Source: Acanthochlamys bracteata (Eukaryota > Streptophyta > Magnoliopsida > Pandanales > Velloziaceae). From it: DNA of 64,000 nt. Positions 51,224-60,810 of the stretch are shown here, piece by piece. Made by a program: the position numbers and the translations under genes. The stretch covers positions 8,030,501-8,094,500 of the forward strand of contig CM034131.1 in assembly GCA_019914995.1 (NCBI GenBank), written 5' to 3'. Below the pieces are notes generated by a model, which was given only the letters and a program-made list of their open reading frames with translations, was not told the DNA's origin and searched no databases. The stretch's first letter is position 1; each line of letters opens with the position of its first letter.

Positions 51224-54119
51224 AATCTGTGCCCAATAGAACCAAGGTCAGTTAGAGCATATTTGCCATATTTATTATGACAAACTTACTGGAGAAAGAT
51301 CATGTTTACACGGCAACTATAGAGACCACACCTTTATGAATTTAATGAAATAACCACTGCCAAACTTTTTCTGATTTATACATAGTTTTCTTATACAGTT
51401 CTCCCCCAAAACATTGTACTGTGGTATCAGATTTGAGTAATATATACACTACTGACTGTCACAACTAATGATACAAGGGGTAAGTATTCAAACTTCATGC
51501 CTTACCCTTATTTATTTTGGCTTTCTCAGAGTTCAATCTTAATGTTATGTGTTTGGCATGTTCAGATGGAAGAGGGCTCACTGACCATTTTTTCAAAAAA
51601 AAAGAAAGGCCTGAAATACACTGAGCAATAAAACACGGTCAGCTTCAAGGATCGTCTAGACTTACTTTTATGATCTTATTGAACAACAGAAAAAAGAAAA
51701 ACTGACTATTACTGAAGCATAACATATGTAGAGCATTAGAAAGCAGAGGTTGCCGGGACCATAAGTTTTTTTCGGTAGCATGTGTATACAATTCTTTGTT
51801 CATCTTTTTGGCTAGCTTACTAGGTTCAACCAATTTGTATTTCTTTTTTTCTTCTTTTCTTTTTACATTTTAGTGATGAAGATTACAACCAAGTGAGAAT
51901 GTATCCACCACATTCTGTTTATTACATTACTATCTGTTACAGAAGGGGAAAAAAGCACGACGGTGCCTTCACTGTTCAGATGATCTATTGCAGTATTATG
52001 ACAGTAGTATCTGTAAAATAAAGCAAACTCCATTGATTACTTCTGTGTTGGTTGTCGTCTAACTGTTGATTCTTTATTGTGATTCTCATTAAAGTAAAGA
52101 TATGGACAGATCTGGTGTTCAGATTAGGGAACAAAAGCTTTGGAGGTTTCATTAAAAAAACTGAAGGTTTGAGCAAAAAGCTTTCTCCGTATCTCTCCGT
52201 AAACTGAAGTATACGGCTTTTCAACATTCTTTTTGGACCGTTGAAAGCGTTTTCTGTAATCTACTTAACGCTACAGAAATTCTATCTTCTTTTCGAGCCT
52301 ATTATCTGCAGTTGTTTCTCTGAGATTTTGCATGAGCTCAATTTCATAAGTATCAGATATTTATTCCTAAGGAATCCATTCAAAGTTGTTTAAGAGCAGC
52401 AGTACTGTAGAGCTCTGCATTGTAGCAGAAGCATATTAAAACACTGCTGCTTCGTTTGTTGCCATTTCTTTGCTTCCTGGGGAGTGAAAAATTATTTTTG
52501 AGAAAGTTTTCTTCGGCAAAAAATTTCTGAAAACTTAATTGTAATATGAAAGGGAAAGAAAGGGATAGAAGAGGTCATCACACATCTCTCGGATTTCTAA
52601 GTCCGGAGAATCTCTATTATATGCGTGTCACTGAGAATTGAAGCTTTTCTTTATCGATTCTCTGATCTTCTTCGTCTTCCTTGGAATTCCTTTGGGTTCA
52701 CGTTTATATATGTAATGTATTCAGCCATTCACTGAACTAGTAGCCTTTTGCTTTTTGTTTACTTCCACTGTTTTACTGACTACAGAGTTTTTAACCTTTT
52801 TTACCGCCGGCTTCCATCTCTCTCTGTCTCCTAAGTACAAAACCTCTTTTAGAAAGTTGATCTGTTGATTTGATTGTGCTATGCCTTCTCTTGTACTCTC
52901 TACTGTATTAATCTAATTGTTCTAAAGATTGAAAAATTTTGTAAACAAACAATGCATTGAACCACAGCAATGTGGTTGTTTTCTTTCTTTAATCTCTCAA
53001 CAGAGTGCATGTATATATATATATAAGTTTTTTGTAGAAAGTCGTGCCAGTTGATATGATATATTTTCTGCAGCAGGTAGTCGGTGATTTTGTAAACTAA
53101 ACCAAGGTGCAAGATATGAACCAAAGGGCAAAAGGCAATGACTGATAGAGGTTTGCAGAATCTTTCTTTTTTATTTTTTCCATTTCTTGACTGTTCTGGT
53201 ACATCTGATAAAAGAATTTTACTATATCACTAGTGCTCAGTTGATCAGTGTTAGAACCATAACATATGCGTGGCCTACATTTTACAACACTCAACTACCA
53301 TCGCTAGGTAGCTACCAACTACCCTGGAACTGCAGGTTAAATATCAGCAACAACTACACGCAAACAATCAACTCAAACTTCGTAACTTGTAATATTGTAA
53401 AAATAAATTCAGAAGCGTTTTTAAGTTTTGCTCACTGGAAAGACAAGGTTTCCAGTTCAGGAAACCTCCACGGAACACTGTGCAACACCAAATTCCTATA
53501 ATAGATATACAATTTAAACATACGCATGCAGGAGACGCTGTTCACTGACGATCGACGCTGCGAGATCTGTGAGTCCTTCATTACGTAATCATGTCTGATT
53601 TCTGTATCCATTTCTGACATGATAAGAATTTGAACAAGGAAAGAAAGAAACCTTAAAGAAAACGCATTCAACTGGTCGTACGTATATTTTTTTTACCAAA
53701 ATACTAATCGATATTACTAAATTTTAGCTACCAAATAGAGCGATTGGTATTTTTCATAATTAAAAATGCACATTTTTAATCGATAATGCCATGATCTCTA
53801 CCTAATGGGTGTTTATATTATTCTACTTGTCAATAATTTTTTACACAATTATCGACTATGAGTAGTCAATGGATAAAAACTTCTATTCAGCTAGGTAAAA
53901 TGAATCTTTTGCTTGTATTCGCCATCAATATTTAAGTTTTTTAGCCATATAATTCGATTACACTATTGTAAGTAACCAAGTCCTATAACATTCATATGCA
54001 ACGCACTCGAGGATTTTCACTGAAAGCTTAAAAATTTTGGAAAGCTTTCTTCAAGTTTTTCTTAGGCACAAATTGCATCGTATCCAAAAGCTTGCACTGC
54101 CCAGTTCAACATTTTCAGA
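51224..54119. other. 3' flank of the 5-phosphatase gene and spacer
   Basis: No gene is supported across this stretch. The first several hundred bases are the probable 3' UTR. Short ORFs on both strands lack family signatures. A TA dinucleotide run lies at about 53011-53024. Nothing else is recognisable. Confidence 0.45.
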
Positions 54120-54534
54120 ACCCAATTCTTCTGATCTTCTTCGTCAAGCTTCCGTCGCTCCTTCCAGTACTGTTCCGCACCCTTCTTCCTGCACTCTTTC
54201 TCTTCATCTTCGCTCAATCTGAACAACTCTACACTGGTTATTGCACCTCCCTTTGGCGCCGTTCGATCTCATCCAACACCGGCCCTCCGCCTTTCTTAAT
54301 TTTGTCGCTCGATCTTCTTTCTCCCTGCTACCGTACTCACCGCATAACTGCAGACAGATCGATCTCCGTAACCTCTTGTGTGTACTACCGCTGCTTGACA
54401 AACTGTTGCCTGGACACCTTTACTTCTGGGTCTTCTTTCTCTTCTGATATCAGAACCGTCCATGGAGCAATTGCTGCAGCAGTAGACAGACTACAGATTA
54501 AGATGAAGTAGCTAAGTTGTGATGCTGTTGCCAT
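54120..54534 (-). pseudogene. Broken alpha-hairpinin (vicilin-buried-peptide type) precursor gene
   Basis: Read on the minus strand from ATG at 54534, a signal-peptide-like start runs into DPEVKVSRQQ, which aligns with DPEVELCRQQ of the intact gene at 55799-56275. It then meets a TAG stop near 54383. Beyond it the similarity continues in other frames: CLQLCGEYG aligns with CKQLCDEYG, then DEIERRQREV with AEIERQHVRC, followed by in-frame stops, and a later EEKECRKKG-type segment matches the second hairpin. At least one stop, two or more frame changes and loss of the first cysteine pair are visible, so this is a decayed tandem paralogue about 1.3 kb from the intact copy, in the same orientation. 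The right limit (54120) is approximate. Confidence 0.72.
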
Positions 54535-55798
54535 CTTAGCTTTTGTGGAGAAATTTATTATTGTTTAGTGAAATAGACAAGGGGTTTGTTTGATTTATGG
54601 GAGTTGCTGAAGGGTTTACTACATTCGGATGAACGCGTAGAAAAGTTCAAAAAGTTTCGAAGTATTCTATTTACTTCATTCGAATGCGTTTGACTTTTCA
54701 TTTCTCTAATAAAATTTTTAATTTTTAATTTTATATTTTTTAATATATATTTTATAAATATTTAAAAAATTTATTTAAAAATTTAAAAAATATAAAAAAA
54801 TTTTACGTAATAAAATTTTTTTATTATACATTATTATTATTTTTTAAAAAAATAAAAAATAAAAATAATTTTTATTTTAAAAAAATTTTATTTTATAATT
54901 AATTCTGAGCGCACCCACCGTGCTTGTCTATAGGCGGCGAGTTTAGTTTCTTCACAATAAGTTATAAAACTAATTTAGTAAGATAGAAATGAATTTATTA
55001 TAACGTAACTATAAAACTAATTTTTTTATGTTTAAAAAATTGAAATGGAATATTTAAAGTGTGTTATAATTAATAAGCAAAATTTTTAGTATAAAATAAT
55101 AATAAAATTTATTGAAATTTATAAAAATTAAACACACATATATATGGATTTATATCATTTAAATACCACATGGAAAAAATGTGGTTGATCAGCAGTTTTT
55201 CTAAATACCAGAGTATTGTTTCTAGCTACAGAATGATTTGATTTGTCGCTACGAGGCCCACGACCACTGTGTGAGCTAGGAATAATTCAATTTATTCCGG
55301 GACTATGCCTTAGTGCGTGTTTTTCTGTACTATAAATTTCTATTTTTTAAATTTATTTTTAATATAAAATAAAAAATAATTTTTTATAAACTTAATTTTA
55401 AAATTTACTATTAATACAAAATTAATATAAAAATTTAACTCATTTTATGGTGGCCTTGTTTTTTAACTCATTTTTTAAAACTCAAATTTACTCTAAAATA
55501 AAAATACACCCTCAATTCTTGAGGCCCAAATACAAGGCCATCAATTTCAAGTTCTTGATCTGTGGAAAAATATATAGGTGGGTTATGTAACTCGAATCTC
55601 GTAGTTCATCTAACAGAGCACAAGAAGTGAAGTTCAATCATTGTCATGTTTCAGACAAAACTTCTGAATTGCATGCTAATATCTACAAGCAAACTATATT
55701 TGTAGATATATTCATATTAACCGTAATTCGAACATTGCAAAGCTCACAAGATATATTAAGACTTAGTAACTAGCTAGAACCTGTATTCATTTCATATC
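54535..55798. other. Spacer between the broken and intact alpha-hairpinin genes
   Basis: Contains a family B MITE-like element at 54684-54912 (listed separately). A second AT-rich block at about 55313-55510 starts TGCGTGTTTTTCTG and ends ATACACCCTC, and may be another family A-like copy. No gene is seen. The last 150 bases are the probable 3' UTR of the intact alpha-hairpinin gene. Confidence 0.45.
54684..54912. repeat. MITE-like element, family B copy 3
   Basis: Left end GCGTTTGACTTTTCATTTC; right end reads TTCTGAGCGC, whose reverse complement GCGCTCAGAA is a loose inverted match. The interior TTTTTTAATATATATTTT and ATAAATATTTAAAAAATTTA is the same as in the copy at 11377-11582. No coding capacity. 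Confidence 0.62.
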
Positions 55799-56275
55799 CT
55801 ACACTCTTCCGTGCATCAACATGGAACGCGTGACCTTCCTTATCAGCTTCCTGTAAGCTTTAAGGGTGACTCCATTACCATCAGCCGTGATCTTTGCTTT
55901 CTCTTCTCGGTACTGCTTATCACACTTGTCTTCACACTGCTGCTTTTCGTTTTCGTTGATCAGCATGGCAACACGGCACTCGTGCTTGCAGCGGACGTGT
56001 TGCCGTTCAATCTCTGCAAGACTAGGGCCATCCTCCTCATGCTGCCTTGCAGCCTTGTCTTTTCCGTACTCGTCGCAGAGTTGTTTGCATGTCGCTCTTT
56101 CCTCACTGCTGAAGTGCTGCTGCCGTGCACATTGCTGCCTGCAAAGCTCCACTTCAGGATCAGCTTCTCCGGAGCTCTCCTTCAAGATGGACTCAGCTGC
56201 CCATGTTGTAGTAGTCATGCACAACAAGAGGAAAAGTGAGAGAAAGGGAAGGAAATACTTAAGTTTGTTCGCCAT
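55799..56275 (-). CDS. Secreted alpha-hairpinin precursor, two C-x3-C hairpin modules, without a vicilin cupin domain
   Basis: Single-exon gene of 158 residues. Residues 1-27 form a signal peptide (hydrophobic YFLPFLSLFLLLC, then an Ala site TWAAES). The mature part has two copies of the alpha-hairpinin pattern. Module 1 is CRQQC, 13 residues, CKQLC; module 2 is CKHEC, 13 residues, CEDKC. Each is followed by charged helix-rich sequence, and the C-terminus is basic. This spacing is that of peptides buried in the N-terminal region of vicilin-type seed globulins, some of which are antimicrobial or protease-inhibitory. Here the ORF stops without the two cupin domains of a vicilin, so it is a stand-alone precursor. 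TATAAATA lies about 70 nt upstream. The protein is probably secreted or vacuolar; activity is not shown. A decayed paralogue lies at 54120-54534. Confidence 0.82.
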   Translation of the reverse strand: MANKLKYFLPFLSLFLLLCMTTTTWAAESILKESSGEADPEVELCRQQCARQQHFSSEERATCKQLCDEYGKDKAARQHEEDGPSLAEIERQHVRCKHECRVAMLINENEKQQCEDKCDKQYREEKAKITADGNGVTLKAYRKLIRKVTRSMLMHGRV

Positions 56276-56341
56276 GTTTTTGTTGATGTATAGAATTTCG
56301 CGAAGGTTTTAGTATTGCAGGAGGTTTAACTAAGGAGGCGG

Positions 56342-56349
56342 TATTTATA
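56342..56349 (-). promoter_or_regulatory. TATA box of the alpha-hairpinin gene
   Basis: TATAAATA on the minus strand, 67-74 nt upstream of the ATG at 56275. It is a textbook match at a plausible distance, so the leader should be about 35-45 nt. Confidence 0.7.
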
Positions 56350-57872
56350 GTAGGCAGGAAGTTCAAGGTAGGCGTGGAAATCATGTGTTATAGGTCCCAC
56401 TACTATTGCATGATAATATTTCATATGGCTAAGATATTTTCTTATATCATTGGTTTATATATGTGCATGAATCGAGCGAGGTACATTCGATAATGTTTTT
56501 TGTCTAGACCTGATTCTTACAAGTTAAAGGCACCATCTATGCGATCAGCGCATATTTCTGTCTACATTGTTTCTTAACTATGTCAAACACTCAAACTGCA
56601 CGCTGTCTTAAATCTAGAATACTTGAAGATGATTGTAAACAACAGTTAAGCGATAAGAACTCGTAAAAATATTTGTAAAGTTCTGTGCAACATATATTCA
56701 TCATATTGTCCTAGCTAGTTAGAAATAATTTGCAAAGTACTTTTTACAAAAACTTTGAATCGCTATTCGTGAGATCGCGGATTGCCGAATGGTTATGAAA
56801 TTTAGCAGAACTGACGGCTATTGGTTTTGTTTTTTTATTTGTTGTTTTTGTTTTTTTCTCTCCTGATAATCGTTCATGTTTGCTAGTTGGAAATTAAATA
56901 CACAGAAGCTTAACTAGTGTTGCGTAAGACAAACAAAACCCACCAACCAAAATTTTTTAATTTAAAATGGAAAACCTTACCTTCTTGCTTCACCGTCCAT
57001 CTGTTGCTCCTTTATTTGCCAACCAAATAATATGTAATTTCTTAGTCATACCAATTAGAGAAGGTTAGACCTTTGGGTGCAAGGAAACAATTAGGAAACC
57101 ACACGACGATGCTTCCTGTGATATTATATAATATTCAGTTATCTTTTATTACAGAAGCTCAATATGTGTACGGTGCTAAAGCTTTGAGCTGACGTCCTGG
57201 AAGCTGAGGAGGATTGGGTGCTGCTTTCCAGCTTTCTGCTTGAAAGCACTGTTTCGCTTTCAATTATTATGCTTGCTAAAACTTTTCTATATATTTCCAG
57301 GGGTTTTGTTTTGGTCGAGTTTTAAATATACAAATAGTTAAGTTCTATCAAAATTAAATTTCATAAAATAGAGTTTCGATGAAAATATAAAATTTGATAA
57401 AATTAAAATTTAGATTAAAAATTAAAAAATATATAATAAATTTTAAAATAAAATTTTAGTAAATGTAAATTTTAGTGTAAAACTAAAAATAAAATTTAAA
57501 AAAATATTTAAAGTACGTGAAGTGATATTTAAAGTTTAAAGAGAGAAAGTATTTGAAAAGAGATCCATCAATTTTTTTGGTTTTTAGGATTCTAACATAA
57601 AAGGTGCCCATGATGGGCTTCGGAAGATATTAAAAATGAACAGTTTGGGACGATAGCAGGCTTCTCCGTCCGTACCTGATCAAATTAATTAATCTTCCTG
57701 ACTTGACTGTGCCAGGCCCAGGCTGCACAGTCAAGTCGAGAAATGTAAATGTTCCCCCAACGAAATTAGAAGTCTTTTGAAAATACTTATAAAATAAATA
57801 AATTTTTTTTTCAAATATTAAAAATTAAAAATTAAAAATTTATATATTTGAAACGCAATGACAAACGGGATC
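56350..57872. other. Spacer with a perfect 13-bp inverted repeat
   Basis: No gene is seen. The first several hundred bases are the upstream region of the alpha-hairpinin gene. A compact GC-richer hairpin lies at 57700-57737 (listed separately). AT-rich sequence around 57300-57560 and 57770-57865 has no clear ends. Confidence 0.45.
57700..57737. repeat. Perfect 13-bp stem, 12-nt loop inverted repeat
   Basis: GACTTGACTGTGC at 57700-57712 and its exact reverse complement GCACAGTCAAGTC at 57725-57737, separated by a GC-rich 12-nt loop (CAGGCCCAGGCT). It is much more GC-rich than its surroundings. It could fold as a hairpin in RNA or be a dyad binding site; no neighbouring gene explains it. Confidence 0.75.
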
Positions 57873-58107
57873 TTAGCTTGTTTAGATTATCATAAAAATA
57901 ATTTTTTAATTTTTGATTTTATATTTTTAATATATATTTTATAAATATTTAAAATATTTATTTAAAAATTTAAAAATATAAAAAACTTTAATATAATAAA
58001 ATCTTTTATTATTTTTTTAAAAATAAAAAAAACTTATTAAAAAAAACAAAAATATTTTTTATTTAAAAAAAAACTCTATTTCAAAATTACTTTTAAATGC
58101 AACCTTA
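57873..58107. repeat. MITE-like element, family B copy 4
   Basis: The interior TTTTTAATATATATTTTATA followed by AAATATTTAAAATATTTATT closely matches copies 1 and 3. The left end is degenerate (GCTTGTTTAGATTATC) and the right end is TTTTAAATGCAACC. No coding capacity. Confidence 0.5.
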
Positions 58108-58157
58108 ATGAATCGCTCTAACGAGTAATGGCTACTACTTGGTACCTTGATATAGAA

Positions 58158-58413
58158 GGCGTTTGGGATTGCTTATGAAAAAAAGTTTTTATAAAATAGA
58201 AAGTATTTTTATTTTTTTTTGAAAAATGAGCTTTATTTTTTTTACTTCAAAAAAAAATAATAAAAATATGCAATAAAAAGATCTCACTTCGTAGAATTTT
58301 TCTACACTTTCAAAATTTTTAAATAAATTTTTTATATACTTATAAAATATGTATTAAAAAATATGAAATGAAAAAAAATTATGAAAAATTGATAAGCAGT
58401 TTTTCAAACGCTC
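58158..58413. repeat. MITE-like element, family B-related copy 5
   Basis: About 256 bp. The left end is GGCGTTTGGGATTGCTTAT; the reverse complement of the right end contains GCGTTTGAAAAACTGCTTAT. The two ends share GCGTTTG and TGCTTAT at nearly the same spacing, so this has the best-preserved inverted ends in the window. The interior is A/T-rich and non-coding. It abuts copy 4 with only about 50 bp between them. Confidence 0.65.
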
Positions 58414-59577
58414 TTCCAAACGGCTCCGTACTTGTTCTCAAAGCATGTTGTGAGGCTTTAAGCATTAATATACGCCTTAATCTATCTTTAAGAAATTAAC
58501 CGCGTCCTATATTAATTTATTGGTTGGTATATGTTAGTTTAAGCAGTATATATGTACGTTTAATATGTCCTTCATCAGAAGAATATCTAACACACATACA
58601 CACCAAAAGAAGAAAAAAGGGAGGAAAAAAAGAAATCAGCATGCAGCAAGTTTCCTCCAGGCATGCATTCAAAAAGATTATACATAGTATTTTTAAAAAT
58701 ATATATTTAAGGATGAACAAATAGTAGTTTATAAGTTACTGAATGATAATTTTTTTTCAAAATAATAAAATTTGAAAGATTCTTTTAAAGACGTACGTGT
58801 TTTAATTATATAAAAATAAATTTTACGAAATAAGTTTTACAAAATTAGAGTTTTTTTAAAAATAAATTTAATAAAATAAAATTCAGAATAATAATTGAAC
58901 ACGTGAAGTTGAAATATAATTTTGATAAATTATACTTGAATATGAAAACAAAAATAAAGTTAAAATGTCAAACTAGATTAAGATGGTGAAAGTCGGTGGT
59001 AATTGAATAATTTTGAAATACTAAATCGTCATTGGTTCAACATGTATGAATAGTTATTTTTTAAATTTTAGAGTCCATATTTTCTACCAATGAGAATTTA
59101 TTATGTGTTGCACCTTGTAAACTTCATCTACTCTTATATTAGTTATGTTGTGATTTTGCGGGTCAAAATATATCGAAAATATCAATATATCGCATTTGAA
59201 CTATTTCGTACCTTCATATATAAGTACAGATGTGTTCAAACTCTAGGAGAACCAAAGTTTAGCCTTGAAGCCAAAATGGAAGAAATAATGGATTCCAATC
59301 CTCCTTATAGAGATTAATTTTGACGTTTTCAATACACAACAATACCAATTATGAGATTCAACAATACAAATAATTCCTTGAATGATAACCATTTAATTTG
59401 GTTCCTTTACAATTACCAAGTTTCCAATCAATAAAAAAAACAAACGTGTACATTCATTAATCAAACACAAACAGTACCATATATATTGCTAAACATGCAC
59501 TTCTCATCATTAGTTAATTAACTTAGTGAAGAAAATGAAAGAAATCTTCATTCTGCATGCGTTGATCACTGAGCCCG
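58414..59577. other. Spacer downstream of the peroxidase gene
   Basis: AT-rich, with no gene recognised. ORFs at 58517-58724 (both strands) and 59090-59317 have no family signature. The last 100-150 bases are the probable 3' UTR of the minus-strand peroxidase gene. Confidence 0.45.
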
Positions 59578-60810
59578 TTATCTTGTCTGGGAATTGAAAA
59601 TGTTGCATTTCTTCCTGATCTCACCAGCACTCCCAACTAACACTTCAACACCTCCAAGCTTCACCATTGCAGCAGCAAACTTCTTTTGAAACCCAGCTGG
59701 ATCTTCCGCTAAGTTAACGACGAACCCTGCTGTCGATTTATCTGTAGCCAACTCTTGATCAATCTGCATGACCCCTTTCTTCGACAAAATTTGGTTATAG
59801 AACTGGTTGTCTACGACGAACCAAGTGTTCTGATCAAGGAACGCAGTTGGGTCTTTGTTCAGTGACCTCGGTTTTGCGCCGCAGATTCCTGAAAGTTTTG
59901 CTCGTAGTGTTGAGTCTAGTGTTGGGTCAGGTGATCCTGTCCCTTGAAAATTCGATAACCGGTCGCGGAAAAACCCGCAGTGAGCTACGCCGACTGTGTG
60001 GCCTCCGAGAAGGATAGTCATTTCTTCGAGCGTGAAACCTTTCCGTTGGAAGAACTGGAAAGCTTGAGAGATAGTGAGTGAAGGGCCGGGAAGGTTGACC
60101 TCATTGGGGTTCGAGACTAACCCGTCTCGCCTTCCTGTAGGGACGGAGTAGTTGAGACCGCCGGCGAGGACCACGGCGTCTCTCGTGGCTAGTGCGATAA
60201 CGTCAGCGCAGGAAACTGTGGACGGGCATTGGGTTTCCAAGGCTGTTTTTGCTTGGTTGATCAAATCGAAACCACGGACGGTTAGATTCGGTCCGGCTGA
60301 TTTTTCCGATTTCTGCTTCTTTGTTGAATCAATTAAAATTGAAGCATCGCATCCCTGTAGAACATACAATAAAGAAACCAGTTCAACATGCATGCATTAT
60401 TCAAATTTCTAACAGAGAAGCTGGTATTCATGCATGAGCTTTATATATGTAATATATGATTCAGCATTCTTCTTAGTTATTGCAATAGTGATCCTATAAA
60501 ATTGTAAAGTAATCTTTCATTTGAGATAGAACTGAAAGTTAAACCAAACAAAACATGCATGCATGCAAGGAAAATGTACAGGCATGCTATTTACTTTAAG
60601 TAATTACCCTCACAAAGCAGTCATGGAAATGCATCCGAAGCAAAGCTGCAGTGATTGACGGATCAGTATTGAAGCTGTTCTGCACGGTAGTGCGAACGAT
60701 GGACTCGGCTTGCGGACATTTTGCAGTGTAGAACCCAACTCTAAGTTGAGCTGAGACACTAGCAACAAAGAGGCGAACAACAAGACAATGATGAAAATCT
60801 TAATTTCCAT
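59578..60810 (-). pseudogene. Class III secretory peroxidase with a frameshift in the signal peptide, two exons
   Basis: Exon 1 is 60810-60608 (203 nt) and exon 2 is 60354-59578 (777 nt, uninterrupted). The ATG at 60810 opens a hydrophobic signal peptide ([19 protein letters not shown]). The mature protein, starting [16 protein letters not shown], is in a different frame: 203 is not a multiple of three, although the splice junction itself is phase 0. The in-frame alternative has a TAA stop upstream and no usable ATG. All catalytic hallmarks remain: distal [18 protein letters not shown], proximal GGHTVGVAHC, the paired cysteines and TFL-type FLDQNTWFV. Class III peroxidases are secreted heme enzymes that oxidise phenolics in cell walls. 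Introns 2 and 3 of the ancestral gene are absent. Only one indel is seen, so it is either a very recent pseudogene or an assembly error in a functional gene. A TATTTATA lies about 110 nt upstream. Confidence 0.82.

Noticed and set aside
54092-54511. 139-codon plus-strand ORF, rich in Ser, Leu and Phe
   Set aside because: It is the antisense of the broken alpha-hairpinin gene, whose minus-strand similarity explains the open frame and composition.
55811-56312. Plus-strand ORFs of 142 and 148 codons
   Set aside because: Both are antisense shadows of the intact alpha-hairpinin precursor, which has a signal peptide, cysteine pattern and TATA box on the minus strand.
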